From: Shouchella shacheensis
GTDB taxonomy: Bacteria; Bacillota; Bacilli; Bacillales; Bacillaceae_D
Direction of reading: 5' to 3'
DNA length: 64,000 nucleotides
NCBI RefSeq assembly: GCF_001484965.1
Contig: NZ_KQ947393.1
Coordinates: 386,234-450,233 of the forward strand
Part shown: piece by piece, positions 8,322 to 17,022 of the stretch
Numbering within the stretch: position 1 is the first letter of the stretch
Layout: each line of letters opens with the position of its first letter
Position numbers and translations under genes: made by a program
Notes under the pieces: generated by a model
Database searches by the model: none
Told to the model about the DNA's origin: nothing
The model's input: only the letters and a program-made list of their open reading frames with translations

Positions 8322-9419
8322 ATGGCATCCATTGAACTGAACAATGTAGCTAAAGTTTATGACGGAAACGTGACCGCGGTTTCAGATTTTAATTTAAATA
8401 TTGAGGACAAAGAATTCATCGTCTTCGTAGGCCCGTCCGGGTGTGGGAAATCGACGACGCTTCGTATGATCGCAGGGCTTGAGGAAATTTCCGATGGAGA
8501 CCTCATCATTGGCGACAAGCGAATGAATGATGTAGCGCCAAAAGACCGTGACATCGCAATGGTTTTCCAAAACTATGCACTTTATCCACATATGAACGTC
8601 TATGACAACATGGCCTTTGGCTTAAAATTACGTAAGTTTAAAAAGGATGAAATCAAAGCACGTGTAGACAACGCAGCGAAAATCCTCGGCCTTGAGGAAA
8701 TGCTTGACCGTAAGCCAAAAGCCATGTCCGGTGGTCAGCGCCAGCGTGTCGCTCTCGGACGCGCGATTGTCCGTGACCCGCAAGTGTTCCTCATGGACGA
8801 GCCGCTTTCGAACCTTGATGCGAAGTTACGTGTACAAATGCGCGCAGAAATTACCAAGCTCCATAAGCGTTTGCAAACAACAACGATTTACGTTACGCAT
8901 GACCAAACTGAAGCAATGACGATGGCTACAAGAATTGTTATTATGAAAGATGGCTTTATTCAACAAATTGGCACTCCAAAGGATGTCTACGACAACCCAG
9001 AAAACGTTTTTGTTGGTGGATTTATTGGATCTCCTTCGATGAACTTCTTATCTGGGCGCTTGGATGGCAGTGACTTTGTTATGAACGATGTTCGCGTCGA
9101 AGTGCCAGGAGGAAAGCTTTCTGCGCTCCGTGAACAAGGCTTTGCTGACAAAGAGCTCATTCTTGGCATTCGACCGGAAGACATTCATGATGAGCCGCTC
9201 TTTATTGAATCCTCTCCTACGACGAAAGTGGAAGCAACCATTGATGTTGCCGAGCTTACCGGCGCTGAAACGGTTCTTTATTCCGCTCTCGACAATCAGG
9301 AATTTATTGCACGGGTCGATTCTCGAACAGATGTTAAAAGCGGAGATACCATCGAAGTAGCGCTTAACCTGAACAAAGCGCATTTCTTTAATCCAGAAAA
9401 CGAACAGCGCATCCGTTAA
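8322..9419 (+). CDS. msmX: MsmX, shared ATPase of sugar ABC importers
   Basis: ABC ATPase of 365 residues, MalK/UgpC class. Walker [10 protein letters not shown] (37-45), Q-loop [11 protein letters not shown] (81-91), signature MSGGQRQR (135-142), Walker B VFLMDE (155-160), D-loop SNLDA and H-loop VTHDQTEA. The C-terminal 120 residues form the OB-fold regulatory domain (LGIRPEDIH). MsmX energises several oligosaccharide importers (maltodextrin, arabinan, galactan and others) whose operons lack an ATPase; its isolation from any permease gene here fits that. RBS aggggg precedes ATG. Confidence 0.93.
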   Translation: MASIELNNVAKVYDGNVTAVSDFNLNIEDKEFIVFVGPSGCGKSTTLRMIAGLEEISDGDLIIGDKRMNDVAPKDRDIAMVFQNYALYPHMNVYDNMAFGLKLRKFKKDEIKARVDNAAKILGLEEMLDRKPKAMSGGQRQRVALGRAIVRDPQVFLMDEPLSNLDAKLRVQMRAEITKLHKRLQTTTIYVTHDQTEAMTMATRIVIMKDGFIQQIGTPKDVYDNPENVFVGGFIGSPSMNFLSGRLDGSDFVMNDVRVEVPGGKLSALREQGFADKELILGIRPEDIHDEPLFIESSPTTKVEATIDVAELTGAETVLYSALDNQEFIARVDSRTDVKSGDTIEVALNLNKAHFFNPENEQRIR

Positions 9420-9423
9420 TATC

Positions 9424-9829
9424 GAAAAGCGTAGGGGGGTTGGTCAGGAGCGAGAATTTTGGAGACCCGATAAAAGAAATCCCGGTCTTGGATTTCGTTA
9501 TCTGGGCGAAAAATCTCGAAGCTCCTACCCGCCGCAGCTAGACAATATCGAAAAGCACAGGCGGGTTGGTCAAAAGCGAGAATTTTGGAAGGCCTGGACT
9601 AGAAATCCCGGGTTTGGATTTCGGGCCAGGCCTGAAAAATCTCGAGCTTTTACCCGCCGGAGCTAGACATGAAAAGCGCAGGCGTCCTGCTCACGAGCGA
9701 CAAGTTCTGGAGCGACGGCAGTATCAAGCCCGGTTTTGGCTTGATCTGGCGGCGTGAAGAAACCTCGAGCGAGTGGTCGCCGGAGCTAGACAATACCGAA
9801 AAGCGCAGGCGCAGAAGCGAGGGTTTAGA
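9424..9829 (+). repeat. tandem array of four palindromic repeats (locus 3): A, A, B, remnant
   Basis: Units: type A 9424-9542 with a divergent centre; type A 9550-9667, near-identical to locus 1; type B 9671-9790, with core acgagcgacaagttctgg and an inner atcaagcc/ggcttgat hairpin; and a 32-nt remnant 9798-9829. Linkers read caatatc, cat and caatacc. The array fills the space between msmX and the SASP terminator, and no separate msmX terminator is seen. Confidence 0.9.
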
Positions 9830-9835
9830 CAAAGT

Positions 9836-9864
9836 AAAGAGGCGACGCAATGTCGCCTCTTTTT
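9836..9864 (-). terminator. bidirectional intrinsic terminator of the SASP gene
   Basis: The 11-bp stem AAAGAGGCGAC / GTCGCCTCTTT has a 5-nt loop. It ends in T4 on the plus strand and CTTTACTTT on the minus strand, so it can serve both SASP and msmX transcripts. Confidence 0.85.
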
Positions 9865-9880
9865 GAGCCATAATATGCAA

Positions 9881-10081
9881 TTATTGTTGGCCACCCATTT
9901 GTTGTTCAGCCATTTGAACAAGACGCTTCGTGATTTCTCCACCTACAGAACCGTTTGAACGGGACGTAGAGTCAGCGCCAAGATTCACTCCAAATTCAGA
10001 AGCGATCTCATATTTCATTTGGTCTAGTGCTTGCTGTACGCCAGGTACAACAAGTTGGTTTGAGTTGTTGTTGTTTGCCAT
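9881..10081 (-). CDS. alpha/beta-type small acid-soluble spore protein
   Basis: Protein of 66 residues that coats DNA in the spore core and protects it from UV and heat. Hallmarks are [21 protein letters not shown], which spans the germination-protease site, and [17 protein letters not shown] near the C-terminus. An Asn-rich start and Gln-rich end are normal for the family. The RBS is GGGAGGTGA, 6 nt from ATG. A sigma-G-like promoter lies upstream. Which SASP paralog it is cannot be told. Confidence 0.95.
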   Translation of the reverse strand: MANNNNSNQLVVPGVQQALDQMKYEIASEFGVNLGADSTSRSNGSVGGEITKRLVQMAEQQMGGQQ

Positions 10082-10106
10082 GTTGTTTCACCTCCCTGTC
10101 TACCTA

Positions 10107-10136
10107 TAGAATGTCTCGGAAGCTGTCCACTTATGA
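10107..10136 (-). promoter_or_regulatory. candidate sigma-G promoter of the SASP gene
   Basis: In gene sense, TCATAA, a 17-nt spacer, then CATTCTA, ending about 26 nt before the ATG. The -10 matches the forespore CATnnTA pattern; the -35 is one base off GCATA. Forespore expression is known for this gene family. Confidence 0.45.
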
Positions 10137-10185
10137 CAAGCAAAATCAATTTTTCATTGTCCAAATGCTGGAACTATACACATTC

Positions 10186-10230
10186 AAAAATTGCAGGCAG
10201 GTTGACCATAGCTTTTACACCGGAGCTAGA
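10186..10230 (+). repeat. truncated palindromic repeat (locus 4)
   Basis: Both outer ends survive (ttgcaggcaggttg and caccggagctaga) but the centre is deleted, leaving 45 nt. The 3' end directly abuts the terminator of the acetoacetyl-CoA synthetase-like gene. Confidence 0.65.
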
Positions 10231-10261
10231 AAAAAGCCAGAATGCGAAATTCTGGCTTCTT
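10231..10261 (-). terminator. intrinsic terminator of the yng operon
   Basis: On the minus strand GAAGCCAGAAT pairs with ATTCTGGCTTT and ends in T6, immediately before the repeat end. It marks the end of the nine-kilobase operon. Confidence 0.88.
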
Positions 10262-10262
10262 C

Positions 10263-12197
10263 CTATGCTTTTCGTCGCTGAAACTGCTTTAAGCTTTGAG
10301 GGTTTTCTAGGGCTGATAAATCGCCACAGTCCTCCCCTAAATAGGCCGCTCGTATCGCCCGCCTGATCACCTTGGCGTTTCTCGTCTTCGGCAGCTCATC
10401 TACAAAAAACATCTCCGCAGGACGAAGAGCTTTGCCTACCTTTCGCCCAACGTGCTCCTGTAACTCCAAAAGAAGCTGATCGTCCGCGTTAGTTTCCTTG
10501 CTGGTGACTACAAAGGCAACCGCCGCCTCTCCTTTAATGGCATCGGGCACACCTACGACCGCTGCCTCTGAAACCCTTTCATCATCAACAAGCAATGTTT
10601 CAAGCTCCGCTGGTCCAATACGCTTTCCGGCAATGTTTAACACATCGTCTGAGCGACCGGTAATTTGCCAAAGGCCTTCGTTTACAATCGCCCAGTCACC
10701 GTGGACCCAGACCTCTTTGATTCGACGCCAATACGTATTGAGATAGCGCTCTCGCTCCTTCCAAAACCCAGCAGTCATACCTACCCATGGCTTTGTGATC
10801 ACAAGCTCTCCTACCTCGCCACGTTTCTTCTCCGCGTCTTCACTATAGACATCTGCCGCCATCCCCGGAAGCGCACCGTTAAAGGTGGAAGTCCCAATCG
10901 GCTTTATAAGTAGATTTCCAAGAATCCCGCCGCCGATTTCCGTCCCGCCCGTATAATTAAAAATCGGGATCTCTTGCCGTCCGACCTCGTTAAATAACCA
11001 TTGCCACGGTTCATCGTTCCACGGCTCTCCTGTGGAGGCGAAAACTCGAAGAGCCTTAAGTTTCCTCTCTGGAATCGCGGCGTCTCCGTGCTGCATCAGA
11101 GAGCGCACCAGCGTTGGCGAAACACCGAGATGAGTGGCGTTATGTAGCTCTGCCACTTCCCACAGGCGTTTTGGCGACGGATAATCGGGAGTGCCCTCAA
11201 ATAACACGGTCGTCGCCCCATTTATAAGTCCGCCGTACACAAGAAACGGTCCCATCATCCAGCCCATATCGGTATACCAAAAAAGCGAATCTCCTGTGCC
11301 CACATCCATACACAGGCCTGCATCAAAAGCTGCTTTTAAAGGAAAACCGCTGTGTGTGTGGACAACTGCCTTTGGTTTTCCCGTCGTCCCTGATGTGTAA
11401 AGAAGCATTAGCTCATCGCTTGAGGACATGGAAACGGTCTCCGGCCTTGAGCTCGACTCGCGCAAACGCTCATAATCGAGATCGCGAGGGTTCCAGCTTT
11501 CGTTAACCTTTGTTCGACGTACGACTACGCAGTGTTCAACGCTTGGGGAGAGATGGAGCGCCTCATCAGCTTGTGTTTTCATCGGAATTCTCTTTCCCCT
11601 CCGATAAAACCCATCTGCGGTTACAAGCACACGAGCATTTGAGGCGTTGAGCCTAGAAGCAATCGCTTCAGGGCCATATCCAGAAAAAATCGGGGTGATG
11701 ATCACACCAAGCTTCGCACAGGCCAACATGACAATGACCGTTTCCGGCAGCATCGGCAAATACAAAGCAAGGACGTCCCCTTTCTTGAGCGATAACTGCC
11801 GCTGAAGTCCTCCCGCTACGCGGTTCACTTCTTCGCGTAGCTCAAAAAAAGTGAAGCACCGAGTTTCACCGTTCTCGCCTTCCCAGCTGATCGCTTTCAT
11901 ATGCTTTGTCGCATCGTCACTTGCCCATTTTTCAACGGCACTCTCAACAATATTCAATTCCCCGTCCACAAACCATGTCGGAAACGCCACGCCGTTTTCA
12001 AGGGACAGCGCTTCACGATAAGGACGCCTCCACTGAATGTCCAGCGCTTTCTCTGCCTCTGCCCAGAACCAAGCGATATCCTTAATCGACGCTTGATGAA
12101 ACGTGTCGTACTCATCAAAGCCTAGCGTCTGCATCCACTTGTAAAGACGTGTTCTTTCAATCTGCTCTTTTGATGGTATCCATTGCCGTCGGCTCAT
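10263..12197 (-). CDS. acetate/acetoacetate-CoA ligase-like enzyme, last gene of the yng operon
   Basis: AMP-forming acyl-CoA synthetase of 644 residues with an ACS-type N-terminal segment (DIAWFWAEAEKAL), adenylation motif LLYTSGTTGKPKAVVHTH, GDWAI plus RSDDVLNIAGKRIGPAE in the hinge, and the C-terminal catalytic lysine in KTRNAKVIRR. Size and ACS_N domain fit acetyl- or acetoacetyl-CoA synthetases rather than fatty-acid ligases. HMG-CoA lyase in this operon yields acetoacetate, so activation to acetoacetyl-CoA is the most economical role; acetate or propionate remain possible. The start is 17 nt downstream of yngE. The standard B. subtilis yng cluster has no such gene at this end. Confidence 0.82.
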   Translation of the reverse strand: MSRRQWIPSKEQIERTRLYKWMQTLGFDEYDTFHQASIKDIAWFWAEAEKALDIQWRRPYREALSLENGVAFPTWFVDGELNIVESAVEKWASDDATKHMKAISWEGENGETRCFTFFELREEVNRVAGGLQRQLSLKKGDVLALYLPMLPETVIVMLACAKLGVIITPIFSGYGPEAIASRLNASNARVLVTADGFYRRGKRIPMKTQADEALHLSPSVEHCVVVRRTKVNESWNPRDLDYERLRESSSRPETVSMSSSDELMLLYTSGTTGKPKAVVHTHSGFPLKAAFDAGLCMDVGTGDSLFWYTDMGWMMGPFLVYGGLINGATTVLFEGTPDYPSPKRLWEVAELHNATHLGVSPTLVRSLMQHGDAAIPERKLKALRVFASTGEPWNDEPWQWLFNEVGRQEIPIFNYTGGTEIGGGILGNLLIKPIGTSTFNGALPGMAADVYSEDAEKKRGEVGELVITKPWVGMTAGFWKERERYLNTYWRRIKEVWVHGDWAIVNEGLWQITGRSDDVLNIAGKRIGPAELETLLVDDERVSEAAVVGVPDAIKGEAAVAFVVTSKETNADDQLLLELQEHVGRKVGKALRPAEMFFVDELPKTRNAKVIRRAIRAAYLGEDCGDLSALENPQSLKQFQRRKA

Positions 12198-12214
12198 TGC
12201 GACACTTCCTTTCC

Positions 12215-13744
12215 CTATACTGGATAGACAGGATGTTTGCGATGAGAAAACGTCATTTCCTTAGAAGCGTAGAGTGTAAACCGTGACGTAAGCTCTTCGC
12301 GCAAATCATTACCGTTGACAACACCGTCAATGACAAGCTCTGAAGCCAGTCGGTAAACATCAATGTTTTCTTTGTATTCTTTTCGTTTCTCTTCAATAAA
12401 TGCCTGCCGCTCTTCTTCAGGAAGCTCGGCGATCTTGTTTGCATAAACGGCATTTACTGCCGCTTCCGGCCCCATCACCGCGATTTGCGCTTGTGGGAGC
12501 GCCAGGCAGCAGTCAGGTTCAAATGCCGGTCCAGCCATGGCATACAGTCCTGCGCCGTACGCCTTCCGTACAATCACAGAAATCTTAGGCACCGTCGCTT
12601 CCGCCATTGCCGAAATCATTTTCGCGCCGTGACGGATGATGCCGGCTCGCTCCACTTTCGTTCCAATCATGAAGCCTGGAATATCCGCAAGAAAAAGGAG
12701 CGGAATATGATACGCATCGCAGAGCGTGATAAAACGAGCCGCTTTGTCAGCAGAATCATGGAACAATACGCCCCCTTTGGCCTTTGGCTGATTGGCGACA
12801 ATGCCGATCACGCGTCCATCAAGACGGGCAAATCCTGTAATCAGCTCAGGCGCAAACTTCTTCTTGATTTCGAAAAACGAATCCTTATCTACAAGCGCTT
12901 CAAGTAGATCATACATATTAAAAGGCGCATTCTGATTTGCTGGAATCAAGTCTTCAATCGTCTTTTCCTGTACAAGGGGCGCCCGGCTTTCCTCCGCCTT
13001 TGGAGCCTGTAAATAGCTTGCTGGCATATAGGAGAGATAAGTTCTTGCCGCCGTGATGGCTTCTTCTTCATCCTTCGCTAAAATGTCGCCGCAGCCTGAT
13101 ACCGAGCAATGCATCGCCGCTCCGCCCATCTCCTCAAGGCTGACGTTCTCCCCGATAACCATTTGCGCCATTCGCGGCGAACCGAGGTACATTGAAGCAT
13201 TGCCATCCACCATAATAACCACATCGCAAAACGCTGGGATATAGGCGCCACCGGCAGCTGACGGGCCGAACAACAAGCAGATTTGTGGAACACGCCCTGA
13301 GAGCTTGACCTGATTATAAAAAATTCTGCCAGCCCCTCTGCGGCCAGGAAACATTTCAACTTGATCGGTAATGCGTGCTCCGGCTGAGTCGACGAGATAC
13401 AAAAGGGGGACATTGAGCTTTTCCGCCGTTTCCTGAATGCGAATAATCTTTTCAACGGTGCGTGCTCCCCACGAGCCCGCCTTCACTGTGGAGTCATTGG
13501 CCATCACACAAACTGTTTGGCCATGAATCTTGCCCATTCCGCATACAACACCATCCGCAGGCAGCCCTTCCGCTTCACTGTTGGCGAACAGACCGTCTTC
13601 CAGCTCAATGCCTGCATCAAATAGCTGTTCCAAACGCTCACGGACAAACAGTTTGCCTTTAGACGCATTTTGTTCATGGTATTTCGGTTTCCCGCCGGAA
13701 TGAATCTGTTTCTCTTTTTCCTTAAGATGGGTTTCTAGTGTCAT
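12215..13744 (-). CDS. yngE: acyl-CoA carboxylase, carboxyltransferase subunit (YngE; methylcrotonyl-CoA type)
   Basis: Biotin-dependent carboxyltransferase of 509 residues. The N-half (about 20-270) binds acyl-CoA: DSAGARITDQ, FGPSAAGGAYIPAFCD. The C-half (about 280-509) binds carboxybiotin: GIVANQPKAKGGVLF, FLADIPGFMIGTKVE, MAGPAFEPD. With biotin carboxylase YngH and carrier YngHB it should carboxylate a short branched enoyl-CoA. The neighbouring hydratase and HMG-CoA lyase point to 3-methylcrotonyl-CoA; propionyl-CoA is less likely. Good RBS (aggagg) and an 11-nt gap from yngF. Confidence 0.9.
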   Translation of the reverse strand: MTLETHLKEKEKQIHSGGKPKYHEQNASKGKLFVRERLEQLFDAGIELEDGLFANSEAEGLPADGVVCGMGKIHGQTVCVMANDSTVKAGSWGARTVEKIIRIQETAEKLNVPLLYLVDSAGARITDQVEMFPGRRGAGRIFYNQVKLSGRVPQICLLFGPSAAGGAYIPAFCDVVIMVDGNASMYLGSPRMAQMVIGENVSLEEMGGAAMHCSVSGCGDILAKDEEEAITAARTYLSYMPASYLQAPKAEESRAPLVQEKTIEDLIPANQNAPFNMYDLLEALVDKDSFFEIKKKFAPELITGFARLDGRVIGIVANQPKAKGGVLFHDSADKAARFITLCDAYHIPLLFLADIPGFMIGTKVERAGIIRHGAKMISAMAEATVPKISVIVRKAYGAGLYAMAGPAFEPDCCLALPQAQIAVMGPEAAVNAVYANKIAELPEEERQAFIEEKRKEYKENIDVYRLASELVIDGVVNGNDLREELTSRFTLYASKEMTFSHRKHPVYPV

Positions 13745-13755
13745 CTCGCGTCCTC

Positions 13756-14538
13756 CTACTCTCCGCTATACTTTGGCTGTCTTTTCTCTTTGAATGCTTG
13801 TAGACCTTCTAGACGGTCCTTCGTTGCAAGCGTCCTTGCATACGCCCTCGATTCAATTGCGAGCCCCTCGGTTAACGTTTCATTAAAGCCTTCATCCATC
13901 GCACTCTTCGCTGCCCGCAGGGCCACTGGTCCGTTTTTCGCAATTCGCGTGGCAAGAACCCGCGCCGCCTCTTCTACACCTTCAAGAGGAACAAGCTGCT
14001 CACACAACCCACATTCAAACGCCTCTTCACCGCTTATACGCCGGGCACTATAAATCAGTTCTTTTGCTTTTCCAATGCCGATCAGTCGTGGAAGTCGCTG
14101 CGTCCCTCCTGCCCCAGGAATAATGGCTAGACTCGTTTCCGTTAACCCGTATTTGCCTTCCTTCGCAAAAACACGAATATCCGCTGCAAGCGCCAGTTCG
14201 AGCCCGCCACCAAAGGCACTGCCGTTCACCGCGGCAATCACTGGTTGAGGAAGAGACGCAACTTCTTCCATCACTTCGCCGATCAGTGTGACCGCCTCAC
14301 GAGCTTCTTCTTGCGACATCTCCCGTCGCTCCTTTAAATCCGCCCCAGCTGAAAACGTCTTATTTCCTGCTGACGTAAGAACGACGACCCGTGTGGTGAC
14401 ATCCTCTCTAATGCGTTCACAGCTCTTTCTTAAGCCTAACAATGCCTCCTTTGAAAGAGCGTTTGCAGCACTTGGACGGTTTAAGCGAATAAAGGTACAC
14501 CCATTTCTTTCTTCCACTAAAATCGGTTCTTCGCTCAT
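13756..14538 (-). CDS. yngF: enoyl-CoA hydratase/isomerase (YngF), probable methylglutaconyl-CoA hydratase
   Basis: Crotonase-fold enzyme of 260 residues. The oxyanion-hole segments are FSAGADLKER and AAVNGSAFGGGLELALAAD, and the catalytic region reads YGLTETSLAIIPGAGGTQRLPR with the family Glu residues. Given the carboxylase and HMG-CoA lyase beside it, the likely step is hydration of 3-methylglutaconyl-CoA to HMG-CoA. The start ATG overlaps the yngG stop (ATGA), giving translational coupling. Confidence 0.9.
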   Translation of the reverse strand: MSEEPILVEERNGCTFIRLNRPSAANALSKEALLGLRKSCERIREDVTTRVVVLTSAGNKTFSAGADLKERREMSQEEAREAVTLIGEVMEEVASLPQPVIAAVNGSAFGGGLELALAADIRVFAKEGKYGLTETSLAIIPGAGGTQRLPRLIGIGKAKELIYSARRISGEEAFECGLCEQLVPLEGVEEAARVLATRIAKNGPVALRAAKSAMDEGFNETLTEGLAIESRAYARTLATKDRLEGLQAFKEKRQPKYSGE

Positions 14539-15428
14539 CCTCTCACTTCCTCCCCTGGCATTGTTCGCAGCGTATGACTTGGCAACGCTCTCTTCACTTT
14601 TGCTTCAATATAAGTGGCTGCTTGAGCTAGCTTTTCCTGGTTGATGCCCGTCGCTACGTTCATCCCTTCAAATAGATAGACTAAATCCTCGGTCGCTACA
14701 TTCCCAGCCGCCCCTGGTGCATAAGGACAGCCACCCAAACCGCCCGTCGCCCCATCAAACGCCGTGATGCCACACATATAGGCAGCATAGGCGTTGGCAA
14801 GCGCTGTGCCTCTCGTGTCATGCGGATGAAAGGCAAGCAAGCGCGCAGGAACTTCGGCAAGCGCCCGCTTAAACAATTCCTCCACATGGTTCGGTGTTGC
14901 CTGCCCTACAGTGTCGCCTATGGAGATCTCCCGAACACCCGCCTTCGCAAATCGTTCAATAAGCTTGAGCACATCCGTAATGGGTGTTTTTCCTGCATAT
15001 GGGCAGAAAAACGCTGTGGAAATATAGGCACGCACTGACTTTCCCGCCTCTGTTGCTTTTTGAATGACGCGCTCCTGTGAAGCAATGGTCTCTGAAATGG
15101 AATGGTTAAGGTTTTTCTGGTTATGAGCCTCGCTAGCCGAGAGGAAGATGGAAACTTCATCTACTTGAGCGGCAAGCGCACGCTCCAGCCCTCGCTCATT
15201 TGGAACGAGCGCAGCATAGATGATACCCGGCTTGCGGGAAAGTTTTTTAAACACCTCATCCGCATCTGCAAGTTGCGGAATCCATTTCGGGTGCACAAAA
15301 GAGCTCACTTCAATATAGGAAAGACCCGCCTCTTCAAGCTGATGAATCCAAGCTAATTTTTCCTCCACACTCAGCTGAACGCTTTCATTTTGCAAACCAT
15401 CACGCGGGCCAACTTCACGAATTCTCAC
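14535..15428 (-). CDS. yngG: hydroxymethylglutaryl-CoA lyase (YngG)
   Basis: TIM-barrel lyase of 297 residues that splits HMG-CoA into acetoacetate and acetyl-CoA. It opens with REVGPRDGLQNE (catalytic Arg/Asp), has the metal-binding HPHD (H201, H203) and the HMG-CoA lyase signature GGLGGCPYAPGA with catalytic Cys234. GTG start after gaggtga. It is the final carbon-cleaving step of leucine degradation and the strongest marker for the pathway carried by this operon. Confidence 0.94.
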   Translation of the reverse strand: MRIREVGPRDGLQNESVQLSVEEKLAWIHQLEEAGLSYIEVSSFVHPKWIPQLADADEVFKKLSRKPGIIYAALVPNERGLERALAAQVDEVSIFLSASEAHNQKNLNHSISETIASQERVIQKATEAGKSVRAYISTAFFCPYAGKTPITDVLKLIERFAKAGVREISIGDTVGQATPNHVEELFKRALAEVPARLLAFHPHDTRGTALANAYAAYMCGITAFDGATGGLGGCPYAPGAAGNVATEDLVYLFEGMNVATGINQEKLAQAATYIEAKVKRALPSHTLRTMPGEEVRG

Positions 15429-15444
15429 CTTTTCACCTCATTTG

Positions 15445-15657
15445 CTACTCAAGTTCTAAAAGCACGTCCCCTTCATCCACAAACTCTCCCTCGGGCTTCA
15501 CTATCCGTTTGACCTTGCCTGCTGTCTCTGCCTCGATTGGAATCTCCATCTTCATCGACTCTAGAATGGCCACTTCTTGACCAGCCTGAATTTCATCGCC
15601 AACCGCAACCGTCAGCTTCCACACATTCCCTGCCATTGTTGTCCGTACTTCATTCAT
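15445..15657 (-). CDS. yngHB: biotin carboxyl carrier protein (YngHB)
   Basis: Stand-alone biotinyl domain of 70 residues; the biotinylated lysine is K36 in ESMKM. The flanking Gly turns (VGDEIQAGQ and EGEFVDEGD) are typical of the flattened beta-barrel. It carries CO2 from YngH to YngE. Its ATG overlaps the yngH stop (ATGA) and yngG follows 16 nt later. Confidence 0.93.
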   Translation of the reverse strand: MNEVRTTMAGNVWKLTVAVGDEIQAGQEVAILESMKMEIPIEAETAGKVKRIVKPEGEFVDEGDVLLELE

Positions 15658-17012
15658 TTGATTTTCTCCCCTGTTATCAGTTCATTTTTGTACGTTTCAA
15701 TAAAGCGAGTCGTCGCCTCTCCCTCTAGAAATGCCTTGTGTTTGCACACAGCCAACAGCAGAGGCAAATTGGTTTTTATCCCTTCCACGCGGTACGAAGC
15801 AAGCGCCTTCTGCATTCGCTCTACCGCCTGCTGCCGACTCTTACCGCTTACAATGATTTTGGCAATCATCGGGTCGTAAAACGGCGTAATCACGGTTCCG
15901 ACCTCAAGCGGGCATTCGTGACGAATATAATCCGCTTCCGGCTTCTCAAAGGCTGTGATCGTTCCCGGAGATGGAAAAAACCGAACCGGGTCCTCCGCGT
16001 AGAGACGCGCTTCAATCGCGTGCCCGCTGAACGAAAGGTCTTCCTGCTTCATGGCCAGCTTTTCGCCAGAAGTGATTCGCAGTTGCCATTCCACAAGGTC
16101 GATGCCAAAAATTTCTTCTGTCACTGGATGTTCCACTTGCAAGCGTGTGTTCATCTCCAGAAAGTAAAACGAGCCATCCTCGTCTACGAGGCACTCGACA
16201 GTCCCAGCATTGACATAGCTGATCGCTTCCGCCGCCTGAATCGCCATTTGACACATTTCCTCCCGTCTCGTCTCTGTGAGATACGGAGACGGTGCTTCCT
16301 CAATCACTTTCTGATGACGACGCTGAACGGAGCAGTCCCTCTCCCCGAAGGCTAGCGTTCGCTCTCCATCGGCAAGGACCTGGATTTCAATATGCCTTGG
16401 GTTTTCCAGATACTTTTCGACAAATATCTCGCTGTCGCCAAAAAACATGTTCGCTTTCTTGGCGTTGCTTACAAATGCTTTGCGGCATTCCTCTTCGTTT
16501 CGTACGACATCAATACCGATGCCACCACCACCAGCAGCCGCCTTCAGCATAACCGGGTAGCCAATTCGACTTGCTTCCTGTACAGCCTCCTCTTCGTTTG
16601 CACATCCACTACTCCCTGGAATTACTGGCACCCCTGCTCGTTCCATAGTGGCTCGCGCCTTCACTTTATCGCCCATTGCCTGTATTGCACGCGCGTCCGG
16701 GCCGACAAATGGCAGCCCTTCATCCTCGCAACGTTTTGCAAAGACGGCGTTTTCCGACAGTAGTCCATATCCAGGATGAACCGCGTCTGCCCCTGCGTTT
16801 TTTGCAATTTCCAGCAATTTATCTACATTTAAGTAGCTTTCGTTTACGCGAGCGCCTCCAAGTAGATACGCCTCGTCAGCATCTTGGACATGACGCGCCC
16901 TTTCATCGGCTTCTGAGTAAACAGCAATGGTCTGAATTCCCATTCGCCTGCATGTGCGTATAATACGACAAGCAATTTCTCCTCTGTTAGCAATTAACAG
17001 TTTCTTAATCAT
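15654..17012 (-). CDS. yngH: biotin carboxylase subunit (YngH)
   Basis: ATP-grasp biotin carboxylase of 452 residues: N-terminal LLIANRGEIACRIIRTCRRMG, Gly-rich ATP loop AAAGGGGIG, bicarbonate and biotin motifs ERDCSVQRRHQKVIEEAPS and FLEMNTRLQVEHPVTE. It lacks an attached BCCP domain; that function is supplied by YngHB just downstream. It is distinct from the housekeeping AccC only by context. Confidence 0.92.
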   Translation of the reverse strand: MIKKLLIANRGEIACRIIRTCRRMGIQTIAVYSEADERARHVQDADEAYLLGGARVNESYLNVDKLLEIAKNAGADAVHPGYGLLSENAVFAKRCEDEGLPFVGPDARAIQAMGDKVKARATMERAGVPVIPGSSGCANEEEAVQEASRIGYPVMLKAAAGGGGIGIDVVRNEEECRKAFVSNAKKANMFFGDSEIFVEKYLENPRHIEIQVLADGERTLAFGERDCSVQRRHQKVIEEAPSPYLTETRREEMCQMAIQAAEAISYVNAGTVECLVDEDGSFYFLEMNTRLQVEHPVTEEIFGIDLVEWQLRITSGEKLAMKQEDLSFSGHAIEARLYAEDPVRFFPSPGTITAFEKPEADYIRHECPLEVGTVITPFYDPMIAKIIVSGKSRQQAVERMQKALASYRVEGIKTNLPLLLAVCKHKAFLEGEATTRFIETYKNELITGEKIK

Positions 17013-17022
17013 CGCTAGCCCC

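Noticed and set aside
9424-9829. CRISPR-like repetition
   Set aside because: Units are about 120 bp palindromes joined by 3-7 nt linkers; there are no spacers and no cas genes.
12485-12907. 140-codon plus-strand frame
   Set aside because: Antisense shadow of the carboxyltransferase gene yngE.
15738-16355. 205-codon open frame on the plus strand
   Set aside because: It lies wholly antisense to the conserved biotin carboxylase gene, has no RBS and no recognisable motif.
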